Shown: positions 1-5,745 of the stretch, piece after piece
How positions within the stretch are numbered: position 1 is the stretch's first letter
Layout of the letters: the number at the start of each line of letters is the position of its first letter
Source: Lachnospiraceae bacterium UBA1748
Lineage (GTDB): Bacteria > Bacillota > Clostridia > Lachnospirales > Lachnospiraceae
Direction of reading: 5' to 3'
DNA length: 6,065 bases
NCBI GenBank assembly: GCA_002314855.1
Contig: DCHQ01000058.1
Location: forward strand, 514-6,578
Position numbers and translations under genes: made by a program
Notes under the pieces: generated by a model
The model's database searches: none
What the model saw: only the letters and a program-made list of their open reading frames with translations
Told to the model about the DNA's origin: nothing

Positions 1-2
1 TA

Positions 3-74
3 CTAAAGTACTGCGGACTTGATACCTATGCAATGGTTAAGGTACTTGGGAAATTAAAAGAAATAACGAAATAA
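3..74 (+). CDS. C-terminal end of a DUF2779-like protein (5' end outside window)
   Basis: Only the last 23 codons and the TAA stop are present, read in the frame that starts at base 3. The peptide contains YCGLDTYAMVKVLGKLKE. From memory, proteins carrying the DUF2779 domain end in a very similar way (YC-x-LDT-x-AM followed by a short amphipathic helix). The YxxxD spacing (Y-C-G-L-D) also fits the last catalytic motif of DEDDy exonucleases in the RNase H fold, which would suit a nuclease role, but with so little protein this stays tentative. The gene is closed directly by the terminator at 80-113, so it is transcriptionally separate from what follows. Confidence 0.5.
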   Translation, partial: LKYCGLDTYAMVKVLGKLKEITK

Positions 75-79
75 TAGAA

Positions 80-113
80 TGGATATGTGCTTTCGAGTGC
101 ATGTCCATTTTTT
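80..113 (+). terminator. Rho-independent terminator of the upstream gene
   Basis: An 11-bp stem (TGGATATGTGC, bases 80-90, pairing with GTGCATGTCCA, bases 97-107, with some G-T pairs) closes a six-base loop and is followed at once by six T (108-113). It begins six bases after the upstream stop codon. It should isolate the upstream gene from the small-gene cluster. Confidence 0.85.
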
Positions 114-122
114 GTGTGCATA

Positions 123-152
123 TTTATGTACATGTACCTGATGTAATATAAA
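123..152 (+). promoter_or_regulatory. Putative promoter of the small-gene cluster
   Basis: The overlapping hexamers TAATAT (144-149) and TATAAA (147-152) are good -10 candidates. The best -35 candidate, TTTATG at 123-128, is weak and sits 18 bp before TATAAA. A promoter is expected here because a terminator lies just upstream and a gene with a strong RBS starts at 177. The weak -35 suggests an activated or otherwise controlled promoter, or that I have the wrong hexamer. Confidence 0.4.
126..137. promoter_or_regulatory. Palindromic operator candidate (ATGTACATGTAC)
   Basis: The sequence contains two overlapping perfect palindromes, ATGTACAT (126-133) and GTACATGTAC (128-137), inside the putative promoter spacer. 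A close match (10 of 12 bases) lies at 1182-1193 before the WYL regulator gene. The position and symmetry suit a dimeric repressor site. Which protein binds is unknown; the WYL protein is only the nearest candidate. Confidence 0.3.
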
Positions 153-176
153 GTTGTCCGAAGGAGGGGCATAAAA

Positions 177-458
177 ATGGCAGATATTGAACAGAGATTT
201 ATAGTTTACGTATTAACACCAAGTGGTGATGATGCTTTTGATTTTGAGATGACTTATGAGATTTCAAATCATGAAAAAACAATAATTGAGTCTATTGAAG
301 AGAGTGGAACTTCATTAATTGATAATGAGGAACTAGCTATTCTTTACCGACAGCTTGAGAAACAGGCAGATGAAATGGCTATCCAGAAGTTTTGGGACAG
401 GAACTCGGATGCTCCTGATGAAGCATTCAACGATTATCAGATTATTATCGACATTTAA
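177..458 (+). CDS. Small, very acidic protein of unknown function (93 aa)
   Basis: I do not recognise this family. The start is supported by an AAGGAGG site (161-167) nine bases before ATG, and the next gene's RBS follows the stop within four bases, as in an operon. The protein has 23 Asp/Glu against 6 Lys/Arg (net charge about -17) spread over its whole length. It shows no membrane segment, signal peptide or cysteine. The start (residues 5-13, EQRFIVYVL) looks like a beta strand, and the middle (about 50-73) looks helical. Such acidity is seen in DNA-mimic and anti-restriction proteins and in some antitoxins, but also in many ordinary small proteins, so no role is assigned. It is the first gene of a likely three-gene unit. 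Confidence 0.8.
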   Translation: MADIEQRFIVYVLTPSGDDAFDFEMTYEISNHEKTIIESIEESGTSLIDNEELAILYRQLEKQADEMAIQKFWDRNSDAPDEAFNDYQIIIDI

Positions 459-475
459 GGCAGGAGGAACGACGT

Positions 476-718
476 ATGTCTTTTTATCAGAGATTTACTA
501 TAAGAAAAGAAGATGGAGAGGTATTATTTCAAAGGCGCACACTTGGTTTAGTATTTAGGTGGTTAACAGAGAGCGAGTATTTTACGAAGAATCCAGATGC
601 TAAACTTTATATTACGGAGAATAACACCAGAGATGATTGGTTTAGAGAAGAAATTACGGCAACAACAACACAGGAAGATATACAAAAGGCATGGGGATGG
701 TTGGAAATAGGATTATAG
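476..718 (+). CDS. Small soluble protein of unknown function (80 aa)
   Basis: I do not recognise this family. AGGAGG (462-467) lies eight bases before ATG, and the gap to the preceding stop is 17 bp, so it is almost surely co-transcribed with the 93-aa gene. The protein is rich in aromatic residues for its size (four Trp: W29, W55, W73, W75) and has mixed charge. It starts with a strand-like segment (FYQRFTIRKEDGEVLFQR) and ends with a possible helix (TTQEDIQKAWGWLEIGL). There is no transmembrane segment and no obvious metal-binding or catalytic motif. It could be a partner of the acidic protein before it, which is suggested only by the tight spacing. Confidence 0.78.
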   Translation: MSFYQRFTIRKEDGEVLFQRRTLGLVFRWLTESEYFTKNPDAKLYITENNTRDDWFREEITATTTQEDIQKAWGWLEIGL

Positions 719-722
719 AATC

Positions 723-745
723 GACAATATCCCGTGCGAATTGTC
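723..745 (+). other. Short inverted repeat between small genes
   Basis: GACAAT (723-728) and ATTGTC (740-745) can form a six-bp hairpin with an 11-base loop just after the stop of the 80-aa gene. No T-run follows, so it is not a typical terminator. It may be an RNA stability or processing element, or a chance repeat. Confidence 0.2.
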
Positions 746-762
746 ATGAATAGGTAAATATT

Positions 763-1170
763 ATGGATACATTGCATGAGAATGTAAGATCCGTATCGGG
801 AGTCTTTTTTCAAATATCAGGAGTGACAGCTTATTGTCAGGAACCAAAAAAAATAACATACATGCTTTACCTTAAAAAGGGGAAATCTTATGCTGCACTA
901 TATAAGTTTATTAGGATGCTTGCTATACCATTTCGAATGGTGCTTATTGATGAATGCGATATGGAACAGATTGGTTTTGTATTAATGGATGATGGAGAAG
1001 AGAAGGAAGAACTTGAATCTATTATGGAGTGGATTGTCAGAGTTCATCCAGAATGGATTGTAATAAACTGTCAGGAAGCGACATCAATTCCTACTATTAT
1101 TGGATACCGAATTGCCAATAACTTGTTTCATGCCAAAAAGCTTGTTCTTCAGGGAGAGATACTGGAATGA
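763..1170 (+). CDS. Protein of unknown function (135 aa)
   Basis: I do not recognise this family. An in-frame stop at 751-753 leaves 763 as the only ATG start at the 5' end. Its Shine-Dalgarno match is poor (AGGT, 752-755), so it is probably translated more weakly than its two upstream neighbours or by coupling. The protein alternates strand-like hydrophobic stretches (ITYMLYLKKG near 31; FRMVLIDECD near 57; EWIVINCQEA near 97) with an acidic helix (about 77-92, GEEKEELESIMEWIV), which suggests a compact alpha/beta fold. None of the hydrophobic stretches is long enough for a membrane span. It follows the 80-aa gene after 44 bp and precedes the regulator gene with no terminator between, so read-through into the regulator is possible. 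Confidence 0.7.
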   Translation: MDTLHENVRSVSGVFFQISGVTAYCQEPKKITYMLYLKKGKSYAALYKFIRMLAIPFRMVLIDECDMEQIGFVLMDDGEEKEELESIMEWIVRVHPEWIVINCQEATSIPTIIGYRIANNLFHAKKLVLQGEILE

Positions 1171-1181
1171 GTGACAAAAAA

Positions 1182-1193
1182 ATGTACATACAC
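1182..1193. promoter_or_regulatory. Operator candidate before the WYL gene (ATGTACATACAC)
   Basis: This site shares 10 of 12 bases with the palindromic site at 126-137, including the perfect palindrome ATGTACAT. It overlaps the putative -35 hexamer of the WYL gene promoter (TGTACA, 1183-1188), where a bound repressor would block RNA polymerase. Autoregulation is common for WYL-domain regulators, which is why this is listed; binding has not been shown. Confidence 0.3.
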
Positions 1194-1211
1194 TAGTAAA
1201 TCTGCTATATT
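1183..1211 (+). promoter_or_regulatory. Putative promoter of the WYL regulator unit
   Basis: TGTACA (-35 candidate, four of six consensus bases) and TATATT (-10 candidate, 1206-1211) are separated by 17 bp. The -10 is preceded by TG in the extended -10 position (TGCTATATT, 1203-1211). The start codon lies 29 bases after the -10. Confidence 0.5.
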
Positions 1212-1240
1212 AAAGATATCGATCCTTGGGGGTAATTTGA

Positions 1241-2257
1241 ATGATAACAGTGTATGGAACTGAAACAAAGAAGATGCTCAATATTTTGATATTAGAGATT
1301 TTGAGAAACTACTCCGATATAGAGCATCATCTTTCTCAACAGGAGATAATTAGAAAACTTAAGTCAGATTATGGAATAGAGAAAATAGATAGAAGATCTG
1401 TAAAAGCTAATGTTAAATCACTATCTGACATGGGGTACGCAATTGGCGGTATAGATGATGATGATATTGATACGGACGGATACTATCTTGAAGAAAGAGA
1501 GTTCGAGGATGAGGAACTTCGATTATTAATTGATTCTGTTCTATTCTCAAAAACATTATCAGATTCTGCTGCAAAGAAGCTTATCGAAAAGCTGAAGAGC
1601 TTCGGTAATATTTATTTTGATACCAAGGTGTCACATGTTAAGCCAACACCTCTTTTACACAGAACTGATAACAAAAGTGTTCTATACAATGTAAGTGCTA
1701 TTAACGAAGCAATGGATCAAAAGAAGAAAATTATGTTCAGATATAATCGTTATGGTACTGACTTTAAGATGCACGATCAGGGAAAGGATTATATTATGAA
1801 TCCTTACCAAATGGTTGCGTCGAATGGACAATACTATCTACTCGGTAATATTGATAAATACGAAAATGTCACATACTACAGAATTGATAAAATGTCTAAG
1901 GTCCAGATATTAGACGAGAAGGTTAAGCCACAGAAGGATGTAAAGGGAATTGACGGACACCTTGACTTGCCTAAACATATGGCAGAGCATATTTATATGC
2001 TTTATGGTGATTCTGTTACTGCAAGCATTAAGACAGATGTTGGAATGATGGATACACTGGTGGACTGGTTTGGCAAGGACTTTAAGATAACTGAAACAAA
2101 AGGTGATGAGATTATCATATCTGTCAGATGTAATGAAAGAGCGCTGTTTTATTGGGCGCTTCAGTATGGACCACATGTCGAAGTGATTGGTCCGGATTCA
2201 CTTAGAAAGAAGATTGCGGAAGCAATTGATGAGATGAGTAAAAGATATCATATGTAA
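1241..2257 (+). CDS. WYL-domain transcriptional regulator (HTH-WYL-WCX)
   Basis: Its likely role is a ligand- or nucleic-acid-responsive DNA-binding regulator in the cytoplasm. Residues 10-85 form an N-terminal winged-helix-like region: the helix with QQEIIRKL, then RRSVKANVKSLSDMGYAI, which resembles the recognition-helix part of DeoR/YafY-type regulators. Residues about 145-235 match a WYL domain: MFRYNRYG, then NPYQMVASNGQYYLLGN with YYL (198-200) in place of the name-giving WYL, then the conserved YYRIDKM with R214. Residues 252-335 fit the C-terminal WCX extension, ending in GPDSLRKKIAEAIDEM. The length of 338 aa is normal for the family. The RBS is a G-run (1228-1232), eight bases before ATG. 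WYL proteins often control defence loci (known examples are BrxR and CapW), and here the next gene, 40 bp on, looks like a nuclease. Confidence 0.9.
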   Translation: MITVYGTETKKMLNILILEILRNYSDIEHHLSQQEIIRKLKSDYGIEKIDRRSVKANVKSLSDMGYAIGGIDDDDIDTDGYYLEEREFEDEELRLLIDSVLFSKTLSDSAAKKLIEKLKSFGNIYFDTKVSHVKPTPLLHRTDNKSVLYNVSAINEAMDQKKKIMFRYNRYGTDFKMHDQGKDYIMNPYQMVASNGQYYLLGNIDKYENVTYYRIDKMSKVQILDEKVKPQKDVKGIDGHLDLPKHMAEHIYMLYGDSVTASIKTDVGMMDTLVDWFGKDFKITETKGDEIIISVRCNERALFYWALQYGPHVEVIGPDSLRKKIAEAIDEMSKRYHM

Positions 2258-2285
2258 TATTTTTTGGGCGGTAACCACAAAAATA
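2258..2285 (+). other. Hairpin directly before the nuclease-like gene's RBS
   Basis: TATTTTTTGGG (2258-2268) can pair with CCACAAAAATA (2275-2285), with small bulges, around a CGGTAA loop. The 3' arm abuts the AAGGGGG ribosome binding site (2285-2291). It has no T-run after it, so it is not a terminator in this direction. It could affect translation or mRNA stability of the second gene; this is inferred from position only. Confidence 0.3.
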
Positions 2286-2297
2286 AGGGGGATTAAA

Positions 2298-3521
2298 ATG
2301 AGAAATGCCGATTCGTTAGTAAAGCTATTGAAAAGCGATGAAATGAAAGAACAATTTACTTTTTGGAATGACAAGCTTACTGATTCAAAAGAGCAACTGT
2401 TCTTGGGAGTTAGGGATGAGAGACTTGATATCTATTATTTGGGATGTCGAATAGCCGAAATGATAGAAAATAATGGTGAAATAGAATATTCCATTGATAA
2501 ATATTATACTGGCGGAATAGATAGAGTATTAAGTTTTGATGAATATTCACGCATGTACCCTACAATTAAGCAAAGAGCTTGGGAATATGCGATGGGTGAA
2601 AGAACAGATGTTGAGGATAATAGAAAGCACCGTGAAAAAGTTTGCCAGCAATGGATTGCAAATCAATATAATAAAAATAACAATGATTGGTATTTTACAG
2701 ATATAGAGTATATTGATACTGCAAGTAAAGATGAACAGAACGGTGCTCGGATGGATATGATTGCTATATCCCGTAAACCAATAGATGGAAAATACAAAGT
2801 TGCATTAGTTGAGCTAAAGGTTACCACTTCAGCATTCGGCGGCTTTAACGGTTATGAAAAGATAGAAAAAGAAGAATATGAGAGCATTATCGCAGATTCT
2901 AGTATTAAATTAACAGTAAAGCCCAGAAAATATAAAGGTGAATATTTTTATTATAAAATTAAAGATGATTACCATAAACTTAAGAAGGATTTATACCAGA
3001 AAGACCAACTCTGGAATGTTAAGTATGGTAGTGGAATTGTAAGTCATATTGTGGATTTTTCAAGATACTTGTATGAACCGGACAATTATAAATCTACTCT
3101 TAAGCAGGAGATAATTAATACACTTGAAATTCACAAGAAATTTGGTCTGCTAGATGAAAAAGATTGCTTAACTACAATTTCAAAAGATGACCTTAATGAT
3201 AAGCCTGACATTTATATTATAAGCTACACTAAAGCACCAACAATGCATGATGACACCAAAGGTGTTTCGTCATTAGATGAGTTGAAGTCGAGAATGTATC
3301 ATGAATTATTCAAATCAGCATATAGTCTGGAAAAAATGCTGAATTCAAAGCAGATTGATGGGATAATTGCATCTAAAGAACTAATTAAGAAAATGCATAA
3401 GGACAGCAATAATAATTGGATCGACTTAACACATAATGTGCGGGACGAGGATTATACAATATCGTTAGTCTTTGTTGATGCTGATTCCGTGGAGAAACCA
3501 TGGGAATGTATGAAGAGATAA
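2298..3521 (+). CDS. PD-(D/E)XK nuclease-like protein of unknown family (407 aa)
   Basis: This is probably a metal-dependent nuclease of the restriction-endonuclease-like fold. The core pattern is visible: a helix with E113 (HREKVCQQWI), then ARMDMIAIS with D153, then a strand with VALVELKV giving E172-x-K174. That reproduces the D-(x)n-E-x-K active site with the usual hydrophobic strands around it. A later segment, YGSGIVSHIVDFSRYL (about 243-258), resembles the helix seen after the core in related hypothetical nucleases. The N-terminal 105 residues and the region after 290 have no domain I can name. AAGGGGG lies six bases before ATG. The gene is second in the WYL regulator unit and is followed by a terminator, so the two are likely expressed together. 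It could be the effector of a defence system or a DNA-repair enzyme; the fold assignment is reasonable, the role is inference. Confidence 0.72.
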   Translation: MRNADSLVKLLKSDEMKEQFTFWNDKLTDSKEQLFLGVRDERLDIYYLGCRIAEMIENNGEIEYSIDKYYTGGIDRVLSFDEYSRMYPTIKQRAWEYAMGERTDVEDNRKHREKVCQQWIANQYNKNNNDWYFTDIEYIDTASKDEQNGARMDMIAISRKPIDGKYKVALVELKVTTSAFGGFNGYEKIEKEEYESIIADSSIKLTVKPRKYKGEYFYYKIKDDYHKLKKDLYQKDQLWNVKYGSGIVSHIVDFSRYLYEPDNYKSTLKQEIINTLEIHKKFGLLDEKDCLTTISKDDLNDKPDIYIISYTKAPTMHDDTKGVSSLDELKSRMYHELFKSAYSLEKMLNSKQIDGIIASKELIKKMHKDSNNNWIDLTHNVRDEDYTISLVFVDADSVEKPWECMKR

Positions 3522-3545
3522 TTGATAAGAACTATTTGGAAAAGA

Positions 3546-3570
3546 GGGCCCTGGAAACAGGGTCCTTTTT
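3546..3570 (+). terminator. Rho-independent terminator after the nuclease-like gene
   Basis: GGGCCCTG (3546-3553) pairs with CAGGGTCC (3558-3565) through a GAAA tetraloop and is followed by five T (3566-3570). It starts 24 bases after the stop codon. It separates the regulator/nuclease unit from the ATPase unit. Confidence 0.92.
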
Positions 3571-3582
3571 ATGTACAATTTT

Positions 3583-3610
3583 TTGCTATAGCCTTCTGGT
3601 ATTTTATTAT
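3583..3610 (+). promoter_or_regulatory. Putative promoter of the AAA/MBL unit
   Basis: TTGCTA (3583-3588) and TATTAT (3605-3610) are separated by 16 bp and match four and five of six consensus bases. A promoter is needed here because a strong terminator lies just upstream. ATGTACA (3571-3577), a shortened form of the motif found at the two other promoter regions, lies immediately before the -35. Confidence 0.5.
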
Positions 3611-3649
3611 TGTAGACGGAAATAATAATAAGACTTTAGGAGGCCATGC

Positions 3650-5722
3650 ATGAATTTTTACGAAGCATCAGTTAAATTCAAACAGTTGAAAACTAAAGAG
3701 GTAAATGAAACAAGATCATTATTTGCACCAGCCGATGAGAAGGATAAAAAGTACTATCTCAGAGAGGCTTTTGAGGGTGTAAATAGGAACCTTGGTGTCA
3801 GATGTGATGAGAATGAAGCTTACAGTATATTCTTCTGGCATGCTGAGAAAGGCAAGGCTAATATAATCTTTTCTATAGATATGAAACTTGCTGGAATTGA
3901 TGACGCAGTATCTTACATAAAATCATATATGGAAGAGAACTATGACATTACTGATATTTGCTTTAGTGATATTAATGAAATAACCACCAACCGCTTTCAC
4001 CAGCTTGGAGAGAAAGGAGATATTAACGGACTGATTAGAAGGTTTCGCAGCGATGAATCTGAAATGGGACTGGATTACAGAGATAATCCTCAGTACCAGA
4101 TTCGAGAAGATATTATTCCTTGTGGGGATCTAACTCTTGAAGAGGCCATAAAAGAGTCAAAGAAGTTCATGGCTGATACTTCTTTTACCCAGGAACTCGA
4201 ACGTATTTATTCAGATGAGAATGAGAAGAAGTACTATGGTAATCCAGTACATTATAGAATAACAGCTTCAAACATGGATTCTGCGATAGATATGGCAATG
4301 CTACTTGCGCATGCACTAAAGGTAAATAACAGACTTGAAGGAAGCCGTGTAAATAAGATTAATGAGATCAGAGAGTGCTGTTACAACGAGGATGATTTCA
4401 CAAACATGTTTGAGAATGCCAGGGGAAATATAGTACTGTTCGACCTCTCTGGCTCAAGTGAAGATCATGGAAATTATGCAAGTGCATATGAAGATGTGGT
4501 TGAATATATGTCTAAGCTCATCGGTAAGAATCACGTTAGGACTTTATGCATCTTTGTTGAGAATACAAACCATCCAGGATTTGCAGATATATTTCTTACT
4601 AAAGTAGCCGAGGAGATAGATATTATTGATCTGAACGAAGGCAATGGTGACAGGGAAGCTGCTATTAATTACATTGAAAATATTGCAAAGTCAAATAACT
4701 ATGAGCTATCCAAAGAAGAAATAGAGGCTATTTTACCAGAGAAAAAACTGTTTACTGTTGGTGAGACCTATGAGATATATAACAAATGGTTCAAGAATGG
4801 ACTTCGCAATAAAATATACAAGTCATATAAATACTGCACATGTATGGAGGTCAAGAAAGAAGAGAAAAAATCTAAACCTTATGATGAACTGCAAAAGATG
4901 ATAGGACTTAATGAGATTAAGGAAGTTGTAGACGAAATAATAGATAGTGCCCGAATTCAAAAGATGCGTTCTAATATGGGAATGGATTCATATAAGACTT
5001 CTCTGCACATGGTTTTTACCGGTAATCCGGGTTCAGCCAAGACAACTGTTGCCAGACTTATTACACAGATATTTACAAAAGAGGGGATTCTAAGAACAGG
5101 TAAATATGTAGAGTGTGGAAGAGCAGACCTTGTTGGCAGATATGTAGGATGGACAGCTAAAACTGTGAGGAGCAAGTTCCGTGAAGCCAAGGGAGGAATA
5201 CTTTTTATTGATGAGGCTTATTCTCTTGTAGATGATTCTAACAGCTTTGGCGATGAGGCAATTAATACTATTGTTCAGGAAATGGAGAATCATAGGGATG
5301 ATGTTATTGTGATATTTGCGGGATACCCCAATAAGATGAAAGATTTTCTTGATAAGAACGAAGGCCTTCGTAGTAGAATAGCATTCCATCTTGACTTTCC
5401 TGATTATAACGCAGATGAGCTTGTTGGAATAATTAAACTTATGGCAGAGCAGAAGGGATATAAGCTAAACAAGGAAATCGAGAGCAGATGTCATGACATT
5501 TTTGATATGGCTGTAAGACAGAAGGAGTTCGGAAATGGACGATATGCAAGAAATCTACTGGAACAGGCAATAATAGCCCAGTCGAGAAGAATAACTAAAG
5601 AATATAAGGGCAAGAAGATTACACGAAAAGCTCTAACAACATTGAAGGTAGAAGACTTCGAAGTGAATGCAGCAGAGAACTTACAGAAGGAAACGATGAA
5701 CAGAATTGGATTTGCTGTATAA
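3650..5722 (+). CDS. CbbX/SpoVK-type AAA+ ATPase with degenerate first AAA module (690 aa)
   Basis: This is likely an ATP-driven protein-remodelling machine, active as a ring oligomer in the cytoplasm. The C-terminal module (about 409-645) is complete: Walker A GNPGSAKTT (458-466), pore loop LVGRYVGWT (494-502), Walker B GGILFIDEAYSL (D521, E522), sensor-1 region VIFAGYPNKM, arginine finger region GLRSR (R574/R576) and sensor-2 region GNGRYARNLLE (628-638). These features match the CbbX/SpoVK/EccA group. Walker A has Ala at 463 where GTGKT usually has Gly. Residues about 160-390 look like a second AAA module that lost its P-loop: a HYRITASNMDSAIDMAMLLAHAL segment at the Walker A position, NIVLFDLSGS as a Walker B-like strand without the Glu, and TLCIFVEN as a sensor-1-like strand. 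Residues 1-150 are unassigned. ATG 3650 is chosen because AGGAGG (3638-3643) lies six bases before it; the ATG at 3646 is out of frame. The MBL gene follows after 23 bp. Confidence 0.93.
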   Translation: MNFYEASVKFKQLKTKEVNETRSLFAPADEKDKKYYLREAFEGVNRNLGVRCDENEAYSIFFWHAEKGKANIIFSIDMKLAGIDDAVSYIKSYMEENYDITDICFSDINEITTNRFHQLGEKGDINGLIRRFRSDESEMGLDYRDNPQYQIREDIIPCGDLTLEEAIKESKKFMADTSFTQELERIYSDENEKKYYGNPVHYRITASNMDSAIDMAMLLAHALKVNNRLEGSRVNKINEIRECCYNEDDFTNMFENARGNIVLFDLSGSSEDHGNYASAYEDVVEYMSKLIGKNHVRTLCIFVENTNHPGFADIFLTKVAEEIDIIDLNEGNGDREAAINYIENIAKSNNYELSKEEIEAILPEKKLFTVGETYEIYNKWFKNGLRNKIYKSYKYCTCMEVKKEEKKSKPYDELQKMIGLNEIKEVVDEIIDSARIQKMRSNMGMDSYKTSLHMVFTGNPGSAKTTVARLITQIFTKEGILRTGKYVECGRADLVGRYVGWTAKTVRSKFREAKGGILFIDEAYSLVDDSNSFGDEAINTIVQEMENHRDDVIVIFAGYPNKMKDFLDKNEGLRSRIAFHLDFPDYNADELVGIIKLMAEQKGYKLNKEIESRCHDIFDMAVRQKEFGNGRYARNLLEQAIIAQSRRITKEYKGKKITRKALTTLKVEDFEVNAAENLQKETMNRIGFAV

Positions 5723-5745
5723 TTGTATTAGTAAGGGGGATTTCT

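Noticed and set aside
355..558. A 67-codon + strand open frame overlapping the 93-aa and 80-aa genes
   Set aside because: It lies across two genes with strong ribosome binding sites in another frame, has no good RBS of its own and gives a low-complexity basic peptide.
607..813. A 68-codon - strand open frame over the 80-aa and 135-aa gene boundary
   Set aside because: It is antisense to better supported genes; the Cys/His/Ser-rich translation is typical of a shadow frame.
1910..2176. An 88-codon - strand open frame inside the WYL gene
   Set aside because: It is fully antisense to the well supported WYL/WCX coding region.
2258..2285. Terminator between the WYL gene and the nuclease-like gene
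   Set aside because: The hairpin has an A-run as its 3' arm and then a purine-rich RBS, not a T-run, so it does not fit an intrinsic terminator.
4957..5389. Two - strand open frames inside the ATPase gene
   Set aside because: Both are antisense to the region with Walker A, Walker B and arginine-finger motifs, so they are shadows.
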